64,000 nucleotides of DNA from TMED8 sp038125725 (GTDB lineage: Bacteria; Pseudomonadota; Alphaproteobacteria; Rhodospirillales; Casp-alpha2), in assembly GCA_038125725.1 (NCBI GenBank), contig JAYPEK010000020.1, positions 1 through 64,000 on the forward strand, in the 5' to 3' direction. Of the stretch, positions 7,303 to 15,510 are shown piece by piece; the first letter of the stretch is position 1; each line of letters starts with the position of its first letter. The notes below the pieces were generated by a model. The model saw only the letters and a program-made list of their open reading frames with translations, made no database searches and was not told the origin of the DNA. A program made the translations under genes and the position numbers.

Positions 7303-8367
7303 ATGACGAAATCCCTTTTTCAGAAAACCGGAACCCTGGCCGCCTTCGGAATCCTGGCGCTGTCCGGTCTCGCCCCCCTGTCCGGCGCCGTCGCGGCGGA
7401 GGAAGTCAATCTTTACTCCTACCGCCAGCCGTTTCTGATCGATCCGGTGCTCGAGCGGTTCACCGCGAAAACCGGAATCAAGGTCAACTCCGTCTACGTC
7501 AAGAAGGGCATGCTCGAGAAGATCAAGGCCGCCGGCGCCAACAACCCGGCCGACGCGGTGCTGACCGTTGATGTCGGCCGCCTGGACGAGTTGCGCGCCG
7601 CCGATGTCTTCGATCCGGTACAGTCGGACATCCTGAACGCCAATATTCCCGCCCACCTGCGCCATCCCGACGGGCTCTGGTTCGCGCTGACGACGCGCGC
7701 GCGGGTAGCGCTCGTCAGCAAGGACCGGGTCAAGCCGGGCGAGCTCACCTCGATTGCCGATCTTGCCGATCCCAAGTTCAAGGGCCGCATTTGCGTGCGC
7801 TCCGGCAAGCACGGCTACAACATCGCCCTGATCGCGTCGGTCATTGCGCACGATGGCGAAGCGGCGGCGGAAAAGTGGCTTCGCGGCCTCAAGGCCAACT
7901 TGGCCCGCAAGCCGCAAGGCAACGACCGCGCCCAGGCGAAGGCGATCTACGAGGGCATCTGCGACGTGGCCATCTCCAACACCTATTACATGGGGTTGAT
8001 GATGACCAACGATAAGAAACCCGAACAAAAGCAGTGGGCCGCCGCCGTGCGCCTCACCTATCTCGACCAGGACAACGGCCGCGGCCAGCACGTCAACGTG
8101 TCCGGCGCCGGCGTCCTCAAGGGCGCCAAGCACCGCGCCCAGGCGATCAAGCTGCTGGAATTCCTGAGCAGCGACGAAGCGCAGCGCATCTACGCCGAGC
8201 ACAACCACGAATACCCGGTCAAGCCGGGCGTGCCGTTCTCGAAACTGGTGCAGTCCTGGGGCAGCTTCAAGATCGATACCCTGAGCGTCCAGGAAATCGC
8301 CAAATACCGCCCGGCGGCCTCCATGCTGGTCGACAAGGTGCGTTTCAACGACGGCCCCAATAGTTGA
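7303..8367 (+). CDS. fbpA: Fe(3+) ABC transporter periplasmic binding protein
   Basis: This is the periplasmic ferric-iron receptor of an Fbp/Afu/Fut-type importer. The 354-residue protein has a cleavable signal peptide (residues 1-32, ending GAVAA), then the mature start VNLYSYRQ. Features of the class 1 extracellular-binding family follow: KTGIKVN, VDVGRLDELRAADVF, and the tandem tyrosines in SNTYYMGLM that coordinate iron in family members. GAGGA sits upstream of the ATG. Regulation is likely iron-dependent through the palindromes ahead of the gene. It is the first gene of fbpABC and is separated from fbpB by an 86-base gap that can fold into a stable hairpin. Confidence 0.93.
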   Translation: MTKSLFQKTGTLAAFGILALSGLAPLSGAVAAEEVNLYSYRQPFLIDPVLERFTAKTGIKVNSVYVKKGMLEKIKAAGANNPADAVLTVDVGRLDELRAADVFDPVQSDILNANIPAHLRHPDGLWFALTTRARVALVSKDRVKPGELTSIADLADPKFKGRICVRSGKHGYNIALIASVIAHDGEAAAEKWLRGLKANLARKPQGNDRAQAKAIYEGICDVAISNTYYMGLMMTNDKKPEQKQWAAAVRLTYLDQDNGRGQHVNVSGAGVLKGAKHRAQAIKLLEFLSSDEAQRIYAEHNHEYPVKPGVPFSKLVQSWGSFKIDTLSVQEIAKYRPAASMLVDKVRFNDGPNS

Positions 8368-8406
8368 CGGCACGGACAAGCTCGTTTAGTGGGAACCGAC
8401 GTGCGG

Positions 8407-8432
8407 CGGCCGTAACCCGAGGGTGACGGCCG
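8407..8432 (+). promoter_or_regulatory. Intergenic mRNA hairpin between fbpA and fbpB
   Basis: CGGCCGT (8407-8413) pairs with ACGGCCG (8426-8432), and inside it ACCC pairs with GGGT around a two-base loop. There is no T-run after it, so it is not a standard terminator. Such hairpins after binding-protein genes often protect the 5' cistron mRNA and keep the receptor in excess over the permease. Confidence 0.65.
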
Positions 8433-8453
8433 TTCGCATTTGGGAGAACTGCC

Positions 8454-10172
8454 TTGCCCACGAATGTCGCCACACCCGAGCGCGATTTGTCCTGGCACGA
8501 CGGCGCTGGCCGGGCGCGTATCGATGTCTGGACACTCGGCACCATTGCGCTGGCCGCGGTGATCATGGTGCCGCTGGTCTCGGTGGTGGTGATGGCACTC
8601 TCACCGAGCGAGCGGATCTGGTCGCATCTCGTTGATACCGTGCTCTGGCAGTACGTCCGCGTTACCCTGACGCTGATGATCGGCGTCGGCATTGGCGTCA
8701 CGGTCATCGGCGCCGGCACCGCCTGGTTGGTGACCATATGCCGGTTCCCCGGACGCCGCATTTTCAACTGGGCGATGCTGCTGCCGTTGGCGGTGCCGGC
8801 CTATGTGCTGGCCTTCGTCGTCACCGACCAGTTGGAATATGCCGGCAGCGTGCAGACCGCGCTGCGTGCCTTGTTCGGCTGGCAATCACGCCAGGACTAT
8901 TGGTTCCCGGAAGTGCGCTCGCTCGGCAGCGCCATCGTCGTCATGACGCTGGTCCTCTACCCTTACGTCTACTTGTTGGCGCGGGCAGCCTTCCTGGAAC
9001 AGTCGGTCTGCGTCATCGAAGTCAGCCTCACGCTCGGCCGTGGTCCATGGCGATCTTTCTTCCACGTGGCGTTGCCGCTGGCGCGCCCGGCGATCGTCGT
9101 CGGCGTGACGCTGGCACTGATGGAAACGGTGAACGACTTCGGCACCGTCGACTTCTTCGCCGTCAATACCTTCACCGCCGGTATCTATGACGTCTGGCTA
9201 AACATGAACAGCCGCGCCGGCGCGGCACAATTGGCGACCGTGCTTTTGCTGTTCGTCCTGGCCCTAATCGGCGCCGAGCGCTGGGGCCGTCGCGGCCAGC
9301 GCTTTCATCACACCACCACCAAGTACCGCGACCTGCCGAGATACCAGTTGCGGGGCGGGCGCGCCGCACTGGCGTTTCTGGCCTGCCTGTTGCCGCTGGC
9401 GCTTGGGTTTATCCTGCCGGCAACGGTACTCGCCGGCTATGCGCTCGACTTCTATGAAGAAACCCTATCGAGGGATTTCGCGGTCCATGCCTTGAACAGC
9501 CTGACGCTATCCACCGTCAGCGCCGCCATTGCGGTCGCGGCCGGTGTCTTCATGGCCTACGGCGTCCGGCTCAGCGGCGGCAGCATGATCCGCTCCGTCA
9601 CCCGTCTGGCCAGCGTCGGTTACGCCATCCCGGGCGCCGTGCTGGCCATCGGCATCGTCTTTCCGTTGGGGCTGTTCGACAACGCCGTGGATGGTCTCAG
9701 CCGCACCCTGTTCGGCGTGCCGACCGGGCTTTTGCTTTCCGGCACCATCGCCGGCCTCGTCTATGGCTATCTCGCACGCTTCCTGGCGCTTTCCTACGGC
9801 ACCATGGAATCGAGCCTGGGCAAGATCACGCCGAGCATGGACGGTGCCGCCCGCACCCTCGGCCACACGCCCGGCGGGACGCTGCGGCGTGTACATTTCC
9901 CGCTCATGCGCGGCAGCCTGCTGACCGCGGCCTTACTTGTATTCGTCGACTGCATGAAAGAACTGCCACTCACCTTGATCCTGCGGCCGTTCAACTATGA
10001 CACGCTGGCGACCTTCGTCTATCAGTACGCCTCCGACGAATTGCTGGAGGAATCGGCACTCGGTGCGCTCAGCATCGTCGGCGCCGGCATCCTGCCGGTG
10101 ATCATGCTCAGCGTCACCGTGGCGCGTTCACGTCCCGGCCGTGTGGACAACGACGCGGGGATCGCGGCATGA
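8454..10172 (+). CDS. fbpB: Fe(3+) ABC transporter permease
   Basis: The 572-residue protein is a fused, duplicated permease with about 12 membrane segments, typical of FbpB. Each half carries the ABC-permease coupling loop: EVSLTLGRGPWRSFFHVALPL in the first half and DGAARTLGHTPGGTLRRVHFP in the second. It forms the membrane channel for iron delivered by FbpA. The start is TTG at 8454, chosen because a good ribosome site (GGGAGAA) is 6 bases upstream and no ATG lies close by in frame. The stop overlaps the fbpC start by 4 bases. Confidence 0.93.
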   Translation: MPTNVATPERDLSWHDGAGRARIDVWTLGTIALAAVIMVPLVSVVVMALSPSERIWSHLVDTVLWQYVRVTLTLMIGVGIGVTVIGAGTAWLVTICRFPGRRIFNWAMLLPLAVPAYVLAFVVTDQLEYAGSVQTALRALFGWQSRQDYWFPEVRSLGSAIVVMTLVLYPYVYLLARAAFLEQSVCVIEVSLTLGRGPWRSFFHVALPLARPAIVVGVTLALMETVNDFGTVDFFAVNTFTAGIYDVWLNMNSRAGAAQLATVLLLFVLALIGAERWGRRGQRFHHTTTKYRDLPRYQLRGGRAALAFLACLLPLALGFILPATVLAGYALDFYEETLSRDFAVHALNSLTLSTVSAAIAVAAGVFMAYGVRLSGGSMIRSVTRLASVGYAIPGAVLAIGIVFPLGLFDNAVDGLSRTLFGVPTGLLLSGTIAGLVYGYLARFLALSYGTMESSLGKITPSMDGAARTLGHTPGGTLRRVHFPLMRGSLLTAALLVFVDCMKELPLTLILRPFNYDTLATFVYQYASDELLEESALGALSIVGAGILPVIMLSVTVARSRPGRVDNDAGIAA

Positions 10173-11227
10173 GCGGCCTCACCGTCCGGAATCTTTCCCA
10201 TCAGTTCGATGGCATCCCCGTCGTCCGCGACGTGTCCCTCGCCGCCGGCGCTGGTGAAGTGGTGTGCCTGCTGGGGCCGTCCGGATGCGGCAAGACCACC
10301 TTGCTGCGCGTCGCGGCGGGCCTGGAAAAGCTGCAACAGGGTCAGGTCTTGATCGACGACACCGTCGTCGCCGACGCGGCGCGCGGGCTTTACCTGCCGC
10401 CCGAGAAACGCGGCATCGGCCTGATGTTCCAGGACTATGCCCTGTTCCCGCATCTCACCGTCCGCGAAAATATCCAATTCGGCGTCGGCGCCGCCACCGC
10501 CGAGCGGCGGGGTTGGATCGAACGCGCGCTCGAGATGATGGACCTGACGTCCTACGCCGGATCGTTTCCGCATACGCTGTCGGGCGGTCAGCAGCAACGG
10601 GTCGCCCTGCTCCGGGCGTTGGCGCCCAACCCTCGCGCGCTATTTCTCGACGAGCCGTTCTCCGGCCTCGACGTCACCCGCCGCGCGCAGGTTCGCCAAC
10701 AGACTCTCGAGGTCTTAAAGAACGCCGGCGTCGCCACCTTGATGGTCACCCATGACCCGGAAGAGGCAATGTTCATGGCCGACCGCATCCTGGTCATGAA
10801 CATGGGCCGGGTGGTCCAGGACGGCACGCCGGTGGAAACCTATTTCGAACCAGCCGATGCTTTCGTCGCCGGTTTCTTCGGTCCCATCAACCGGATGGCC
10901 GGTCAGGTCGCCGGCGGCCGCGTGGAGACACCGCTCGGTACCTTCACCGCCGGTGGTCTAAGCGACGGCACCCGCGTGGACGTTCTGATCCGGCCCGAAG
11001 GCCTACGCCTCGCCCCGTCGGAAGGCGGACCCGAGACACCTGCGTTCGAGGTCATTTCCGCGCGGCCGCTCGGCGCCGCCAGCGTCGTCAGCCTCGCCGT
11101 GCCGCACACCAACGGCACCCGCCTGAGTGTCGAAGCCCGCGTGCCGGGCATCTTCCTCCCCGAACCTGGAAGCCGTGTCGTCGTCACCGTCAATGAAGGC
11201 GACGTGCACGTGTTCGAGGCTTCCTGA
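10169..11227 (+). CDS. fbpC: Fe(3+) ABC transporter ATP-binding protein
   Basis: This is the ATPase that powers the transporter. The 352-residue protein shows Walker A GPSGCGKTT (36-44), the Q-loop FQDYALFPH, signature LSGGQQQR (137-144), Walker B ALFLDEP (157-163) and the switch histidine in LMVTHDPEEA. A C-terminal TOBE-like regulatory domain (about 265-350) is present, as in FbpC and other CUT1-like ATPases. It overlaps fbpB by 4 bases. No clear terminator follows; 192 bases separate it from the next flagellar gene, which has its own promoter. Confidence 0.94.
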   Translation: MSGLTVRNLSHQFDGIPVVRDVSLAAGAGEVVCLLGPSGCGKTTLLRVAAGLEKLQQGQVLIDDTVVADAARGLYLPPEKRGIGLMFQDYALFPHLTVRENIQFGVGAATAERRGWIERALEMMDLTSYAGSFPHTLSGGQQQRVALLRALAPNPRALFLDEPFSGLDVTRRAQVRQQTLEVLKNAGVATLMVTHDPEEAMFMADRILVMNMGRVVQDGTPVETYFEPADAFVAGFFGPINRMAGQVAGGRVETPLGTFTAGGLSDGTRVDVLIRPEGLRLAPSEGGPETPAFEVISARPLGAASVVSLAVPHTNGTRLSVEARVPGIFLPEPGSRVVVTVNEGDVHVFEAS

Positions 11228-11344
11228 CGCCCTCGACCCGGCAATATTTTCTCGACCTTCCGCCAGCTCGGCAATTCAGGCCGCCCTCGAACACGCGCCC
11301 CACAATTTTTACAATTAAAATCAATATCTTATATTTCGCCAAAA

Positions 11345-11361
11345 CTGGCATCCCTCTTGCG
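11345..11361 (+). promoter_or_regulatory. Sigma-54 type promoter of the hook-protein gene
   Basis: CTGGCATCCCTCTTGCG has TGGCAT, five bases and a perfect TTGC, with the required ten bases between GG and GC. It lies 59 bases upstream of the ATG at 11420. This separates flagellar expression from the iron-regulated fbpABC transcript. Confidence 0.78.
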
Positions 11362-11419
11362 TATCCGTCTTTGAACCAGTGCGTCTTCCGCACCGGATCA
11401 GGCAGACAAGGAACGGATC

Positions 11420-13384
11420 ATGCCGGGATATCACCTGTTTCAAGTGCCGACGCTGGGAATGCGCAGCCAGGCACATGCGCTCAATACCATCGGGATCAAC
11501 GTCGCCAACGTGAACACCGGCGGCTACAAGCGCACCGACACCCAATTCGAGACGCTGATCAGCAAGACTCTGCAGCACGAATCCGATCTCGGCGGTGTTA
11601 ATCCGAAGGACTATCAGCGCATCGACGCCCAGGGCTTCATCAACGCATCGTCGCGCGATCTCGACATCGCCATCAACGGCAGCGGTTTTTTCTACGTCAG
11701 CCCCACCTTCGATGTCACCGACGAGGTTTATTTCACCCGCGACGGCAGCTTCCAGATGGGCATCGTCGAAGGTCAGACCTCCAGCGTCACCGCCGACGAC
11801 GGCAATACCATCACCGTTTCCAACGGTTATCTCGTCGACAAGAACGGCTATTACGTGCTTGGCATGGCGGCGGACCCCAACACGGGGCTCTTCTCCTCGT
11901 CCGGAACCCTACAGCCGTTGCGCATCGACGAATGGGCATTCATCGATCAGAGCACCCCGACGACGACCGCGAACCTGAGCCTCAACCTGCCGTCGACCAA
12001 CGGAATTGTCACCGATCATCAGGCCGTCGTGCTGGCGGCCAACGGCGGCACCAACAACGACGATCTTGAGACCTATTCCATCGAGGTGGTCGATTCCAAC
12101 GGCGCCAAACAGACGGCGCAGATGAACTTCACCAAGAGCTCCGACAACACCTGGCAGGTCTCGGCGACCACCAGCCGTGCGTCATCGCCGCAGGCCGATA
12201 CCGTCATGCTCGCCGGTACGGTCGAAGCCGGCGATTCCTATACGGTCACGGTCAACGGCACCGCCGTGACCTATACGGTCCTCGGCACCGAAGGCAGCCT
12301 GTCGGGAGTCCGCGACGCCGTTGTCGCGGCGATCAATGCCAACGCCACGATCAACGCCAACGTGACCGCAAGCGCCGGCAATTCGAACGGCGAGATCACC
12401 CTTACCGCCAACGCCACCGGCACCTCGTTCACCACGTCAGCGTCGGCCTCCAACAGTGCACCGAACGTCGCCCAGGTCGACACCGCGACCCTCGCCGGCA
12501 CGGTCGAGGCCGGCGATAAATATTCGATCACCGTCAACGGCGCCACCGTCACCTATACGGTGACCGGCGCCGAAGCCGACATCGACGATATCCGCGACAA
12601 TTTCGTCAACGCCATCAACACCGACCCGACCCTCAGTGCCATCGTCACCGCCGCCGGCACGGCAACCGCGGGCGAATTCACGATTACCAGCGACACCGCC
12701 GGCACCGCAATCAGCACGACGCTAACGACGCCGACCACCGGCGCCATGGTCGACAACACGGCTACATTCACCACAACGACCGCGAATTTCTCGGCGCAAA
12801 GCGACAACACCGCGTCGGTCGGCACCAGCACCACCTACCAGACGACGGCGGCCCAGACCCTCTCCTTCAATGGTGACGGCGAACTCCCGACATCGACGAC
12901 ACCGCTCAGCTTCAGCTTCACCTTTGCCGACGGCGCCACCGCCACGGTCGCCATCGACATGTCGGACATGAAGCAATACGGCGCTGATTTCGTCGAATTC
13001 AATTACGACCACAACGGCCTGACCACGGCCAGCATGACCGGCACCCATTTCGACGAAGCCGGTCACATTGTCGGATCGTTCCAGGACGGCACGGAACGGT
13101 CGATCTACAAGCTCGCGCTGGCGCAGTTCTCCAACCCGGACGGGCTGGAAATGAAAAACGGCATGGTGTTCCGCGAATCCACCGAGTCCGGTTCGCCGAC
13201 GACGGTCTTTGCCGACGAAACCGGATTGGCCTCTTTCACCCCTTATGCGGTGGAACTCTCCAACGTCGACATCGCGACCGAATTCAGCCGCATGATCATG
13301 GTCCAGAACGCCTACAACAGTTCGGCCACGGTATTCAAAACCGTCGACGAAATGGTCACCGTGGCGCGCGATCTGAAGGCCTAA
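11420..13384 (+). CDS. flgE: FlgE-type flagellar hook protein, enlarged
   Basis: Hook-family protein of 654 residues. The N terminus (ALNTIGINVANVNTGGYKR, about residues 19-37) and C terminus (VDIATEFSRMIMVQNAYNSS, ending VDEMVTVARDLKA) are the polymerising D0/D1 helices of FlgE. The middle has the hook body (EVYFTRDGSFQ, LDIAINGSGFF) plus a large insertion containing two tandem units of 94 residues, each starting near LAGTVEAGD and including TVNG..VTYTV. These would form surface domains on the hook. The gene has its own sigma-54-like promoter. It lies away from any flgD or fliK, so it could be a second hook gene or a special hook variant rather than the only FlgE. Confidence 0.85.
   Translation: MPGYHLFQVPTLGMRSQAHALNTIGINVANVNTGGYKRTDTQFETLISKTLQHESDLGGVNPKDYQRIDAQGFINASSRDLDIAINGSGFFYVSPTFDVTDEVYFTRDGSFQMGIVEGQTSSVTADDGNTITVSNGYLVDKNGYYVLGMAADPNTGLFSSSGTLQPLRIDEWAFIDQSTPTTTANLSLNLPSTNGIVTDHQAVVLAANGGTNNDDLETYSIEVVDSNGAKQTAQMNFTKSSDNTWQVSATTSRASSPQADTVMLAGTVEAGDSYTVTVNGTAVTYTVLGTEGSLSGVRDAVVAAINANATINANVTASAGNSNGEITLTANATGTSFTTSASASNSAPNVAQVDTATLAGTVEAGDKYSITVNGATVTYTVTGAEADIDDIRDNFVNAINTDPTLSAIVTAAGTATAGEFTITSDTAGTAISTTLTTPTTGAMVDNTATFTTTTANFSAQSDNTASVGTSTTYQTTAAQTLSFNGDGELPTSTTPLSFSFTFADGATATVAIDMSDMKQYGADFVEFNYDHNGLTTASMTGTHFDEAGHIVGSFQDGTERSIYKLALAQFSNPDGLEMKNGMVFRESTESGSPTTVFADETGLASFTPYAVELSNVDIATEFSRMIMVQNAYNSSATVFKTVDEMVTVARDLKA
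12197..12760 (+). repeat. Tandem 94-codon duplication inside the hook gene
   Basis: Two in-frame units lie 282 bases apart (for example GCCGGTACGGTCGA at 12212 and GCCGGCACGGTCGA at 12494). Both encode LAGTVEAGD-x-Y-x-(I/V)TVNG-x-x-VTYTV followed by a Val/Ala/Asn-rich strand region. DNA identity is high at the start of each unit and decays later, which indicates an internal duplication of a surface domain. Confidence 0.8.
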
Positions 13385-13515
13385 GCCGATGACCGTCCGC
13401 CAAACCCGGCAAAAACTTCCGTCCGCCGACGGCGCAAATTGCCGAAATCCCGGAAAATTCGCCCGTTTCGGAAAAATTATTTCGCGATTTCAAATGGTTA
13501 ATGGAATGCACGGGT

Positions 13516-13532
13516 TGGCATGGTTCTCGCTT
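13516..13532 (+). promoter_or_regulatory. Sigma-54 type promoter of flgI
   Basis: TTGGCATGGTTCTCGCT matches the -24 box (TTGGCAT), spacing (ten bases between GG and GC) and the -12 GC, with TCGC in place of TTGC. Transcription would start near 13542, just before the flgI ATG at 13578. This rules out a far-upstream start for flgI. Confidence 0.62.
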
Positions 13533-13577
13533 GGTAAAGGCAGCCAACAACACGTACCAGCCATGGACGATAAGACA

Positions 13578-14714
13578 ATGAAGGCAACGGGAACAAAAAT
13601 CATTCGAATGGCGGGCGCTCTCGCGGCCGGTCTCGCGGTCGTCGCGATCCTGGTCACCGACGCGCTCGCCTCGTCGCGCATCAAGGACATCGTTGAGTTC
13701 GAAGGCGTGCGCGAGAACCAATTGGTCGGTTACGGCCTGGTCGTGGGCCTCAACAACACCGGCGACACGCTGAAGACCGGCCATTTCACCAAACAAAGCC
13801 TGCAGGCGATGCTCAACCGCATGGGCGTCAAACCGACCGACTCCGGCCTCGATTCGAAGAACGTCGCGGCGGTCATGGTGACCGCGGTTCTGCCGCCGTT
13901 CGCCCGCCAGGGTTCGCGCATCGACATCACCGTCAGCGCGCTCGGCGACTCGTCTAGCCTGCTCGGCGGCACGTTGCTGGTGACGCCGCTGCTGGGCGCC
14001 GACGGCGAGGTCTACGCAGTCGGTCAGGGGCAGCTCGCAGTCGGCGGTTTCTCCGCCCAGGGCAATGCCGAGACGGTGACCAAGGGCGTCCCGACCAGCG
14101 GCCGCATCGCCAACGGGGCGATCGTGGAACGCGAGATCCGCTTTGCCATGACCGGCATGGACAGCGTCAAGCTGACGCTGCGCAATCCTGATTTCACCAC
14201 AGCGCGCCGCATCGCCCAGGCCGTCAACGCTTTCCTCGGTACCGATGCCGCCAAGCCCAGCGATCCGACCACGGTGCGGGTGCGGGTGCCCAGCAACTAC
14301 AATGAAAACGTCGTTGGGCTGCTGACCGATATCGAACAGCTTCGCATCGAGCCCGACCAGTTGGCCCGCGTCATCATCGACGAACAGTCCGGCATCATCG
14401 TCATGGGCGAGAACGTGCGCATCTCGACGGTCGCCATCGCTCAGGGTTCACTGACCATCCGAATCACCGAGGCCCAGCAGGTCTCGCAGCCCGGTCCGTT
14501 CGCGGAAGTGGGAACCACCACCACCGTCGACCGCACCAACATCGATGCCCAGGAAGGCGAGGAACGTCGCCTGACCGTCCTCAATCCCGGCGTCACGCTG
14601 CAGGAACTGGTCAATGGTCTGAACGCGCTCGGCATCGGTCCGCGCGACATGATCACCATTCTGCAGGCGATCAAGGCATCGGGCGCCCTGCAGGCCGAAA
14701 TCGAGGTGATGTGA
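13578..14714 (+). CDS. flgI: Flagellar P-ring protein FlgI
   Basis: FlgI polymerises in the periplasm to form the P-ring bushing around the rod, helped by FlgA. With the start at 13578 the product has 378 residues and a clean Sec signal peptide (MKATGTKIIRMAGALAAGLA..., cleavage near TDALA/SS). The mature start SRIKDIVEFEGVRENQLVGY is the family hallmark, and the C terminus has LNALGIGPRDMITILQAIKASGAL. An ATG at 13563 is also possible. The open frame extends back to 13389, but that part lies upstream of the predicted promoter and has no ribosome site. It heads the flgI-rod-binding-flgN-flgK-flgL-flaF group. Confidence 0.95.
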   Translation: MKATGTKIIRMAGALAAGLAVVAILVTDALASSRIKDIVEFEGVRENQLVGYGLVVGLNNTGDTLKTGHFTKQSLQAMLNRMGVKPTDSGLDSKNVAAVMVTAVLPPFARQGSRIDITVSALGDSSSLLGGTLLVTPLLGADGEVYAVGQGQLAVGGFSAQGNAETVTKGVPTSGRIANGAIVEREIRFAMTGMDSVKLTLRNPDFTTARRIAQAVNAFLGTDAAKPSDPTTVRVRVPSNYNENVVGLLTDIEQLRIEPDQLARVIIDEQSGIIVMGENVRISTVAIAQGSLTIRITEAQQVSQPGPFAEVGTTTTVDRTNIDAQEGEERRLTVLNPGVTLQELVNGLNALGIGPRDMITILQAIKASGALQAEIEVM

Positions 14715-15043
14715 TGAACGGTATCGGTACCGGCGCCCTGGACGCCCAGACCCTCCAGGCGGTCAACGCCTCGCAGCAGCTTCCGAATGTTCCGCACGGC
14801 GGCAACATGCGCCAGATGCGCAAGGTGGCACAGGATTTCGAATCCGTGTTCATCGCCCAGATGCTGCAGCCCATGTTCCAGAACATTCGCCCCGAGGCGC
14901 CTTTCGGCGGCGGTACCGGCGAAGACGTGTGGCGCGGCATGCAGGTGCAGGAATACGGCAAGGCCATTTCGGAGGCCGGCGGCATCGGCATCGCTGATGC
15001 GGTACTGCGTGAAATGATCAAGATGCAGGAGATGCAACCATGA
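14714..15043 (+). CDS. flgJ: FlgJ-type rod-binding protein (no muramidase domain)
   Basis: The 109-residue protein corresponds to the N-terminal rod-cap half of FlgJ: MRKVAQDFESVFIAQMLQPM (about 33-52), the Gly-rich stretch, and QVQEYGKAISEAGGIGIADAVL. The C-terminal peptidoglycan hydrolase domain of enteric FlgJ is absent, as is usual in Alphaproteobacteria, where a separate lytic enzyme is used. The ATG overlaps the flgI stop by one base (TGATG); a GTG one codon earlier is in the same frame. The downstream gene overlaps by 4 bases. Confidence 0.88.
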   Translation: MNGIGTGALDAQTLQAVNASQQLPNVPHGGNMRQMRKVAQDFESVFIAQMLQPMFQNIRPEAPFGGGTGEDVWRGMQVQEYGKAISEAGGIGIADAVLREMIKMQEMQP

Positions 15044-15486
15044 CGGACCCGAACAACCGCCTAGGCGATCTGATCACCATCACCAATCGCCTCATCGAAC
15101 TCCTGCAACGCGAAAACGACGCGCTTCGCAGCCGCCGGACCAAGGAAGTGCATGACCTTCTGGACGAAAAGACGGCGCTCAGCCGCGTTTACGAGACGCG
15201 CTTCAACAGCTTCGTCGAGAAGCCCGAACTGCTGCAACAGGCGGATCCGGCGTTGCGCGAGCAACTGAGCGGGCTCGCCGCCGACGTCAATGAACTGATG
15301 CAGGAAAACGCCAAGCTTCTGCGCGCCGCCATCGAAGCCAATCAGCGCGTCGTCGACATGATCGCCGAAGCGGTCCGTGCCCAGCAGCCCAACGCCGGCA
15401 CCTACAACGCCGGCGCGGTGACCAACACGGACGGCGCCAATGCGTCGGGCCAGCGCATCGCGCTTTCACTCGACCAAGTGCTGTAA
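15040..15486 (+). CDS. flgN: FlgN-like export chaperone
   Basis: The 148-residue protein is almost entirely helical with no signal peptide. Its central part contains ITNRLIELLQRENDALRSR and LDEKTALSRVYETRF, followed by a Gln/Asn-rich tail with a conserved hydrophobic ending (IALSLDQVL). FlgN-type chaperones hold FlgK and FlgL before export, and the gene lies directly before flgK and flgL, as expected. It overlaps flgJ by 4 bases. The fold and position support the call; primary sequence is poorly conserved in this family, so the symbol is tentative. Confidence 0.7.
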   Translation: MTDPNNRLGDLITITNRLIELLQRENDALRSRRTKEVHDLLDEKTALSRVYETRFNSFVEKPELLQQADPALREQLSGLAADVNELMQENAKLLRAAIEANQRVVDMIAEAVRAQQPNAGTYNAGAVTNTDGANASGQRIALSLDQVL

Positions 15487-15510
15487 ACGGCCACAGGGGA
15501 GACCACGCCC

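Noticed and set aside
7255..8379. Long 374-codon open frame on the minus strand over fbpA
   Set aside because: It is the antisense of a well-supported FbpA, with a repetitive Gly/Val/Asp composition typical of shadow frames in high-GC DNA, and has no recognisable domain.
13389..13577. Upstream extension of flgI
   Set aside because: It precedes a sigma-54-like promoter and lacks a ribosome site; the signal peptide begins at 13578.
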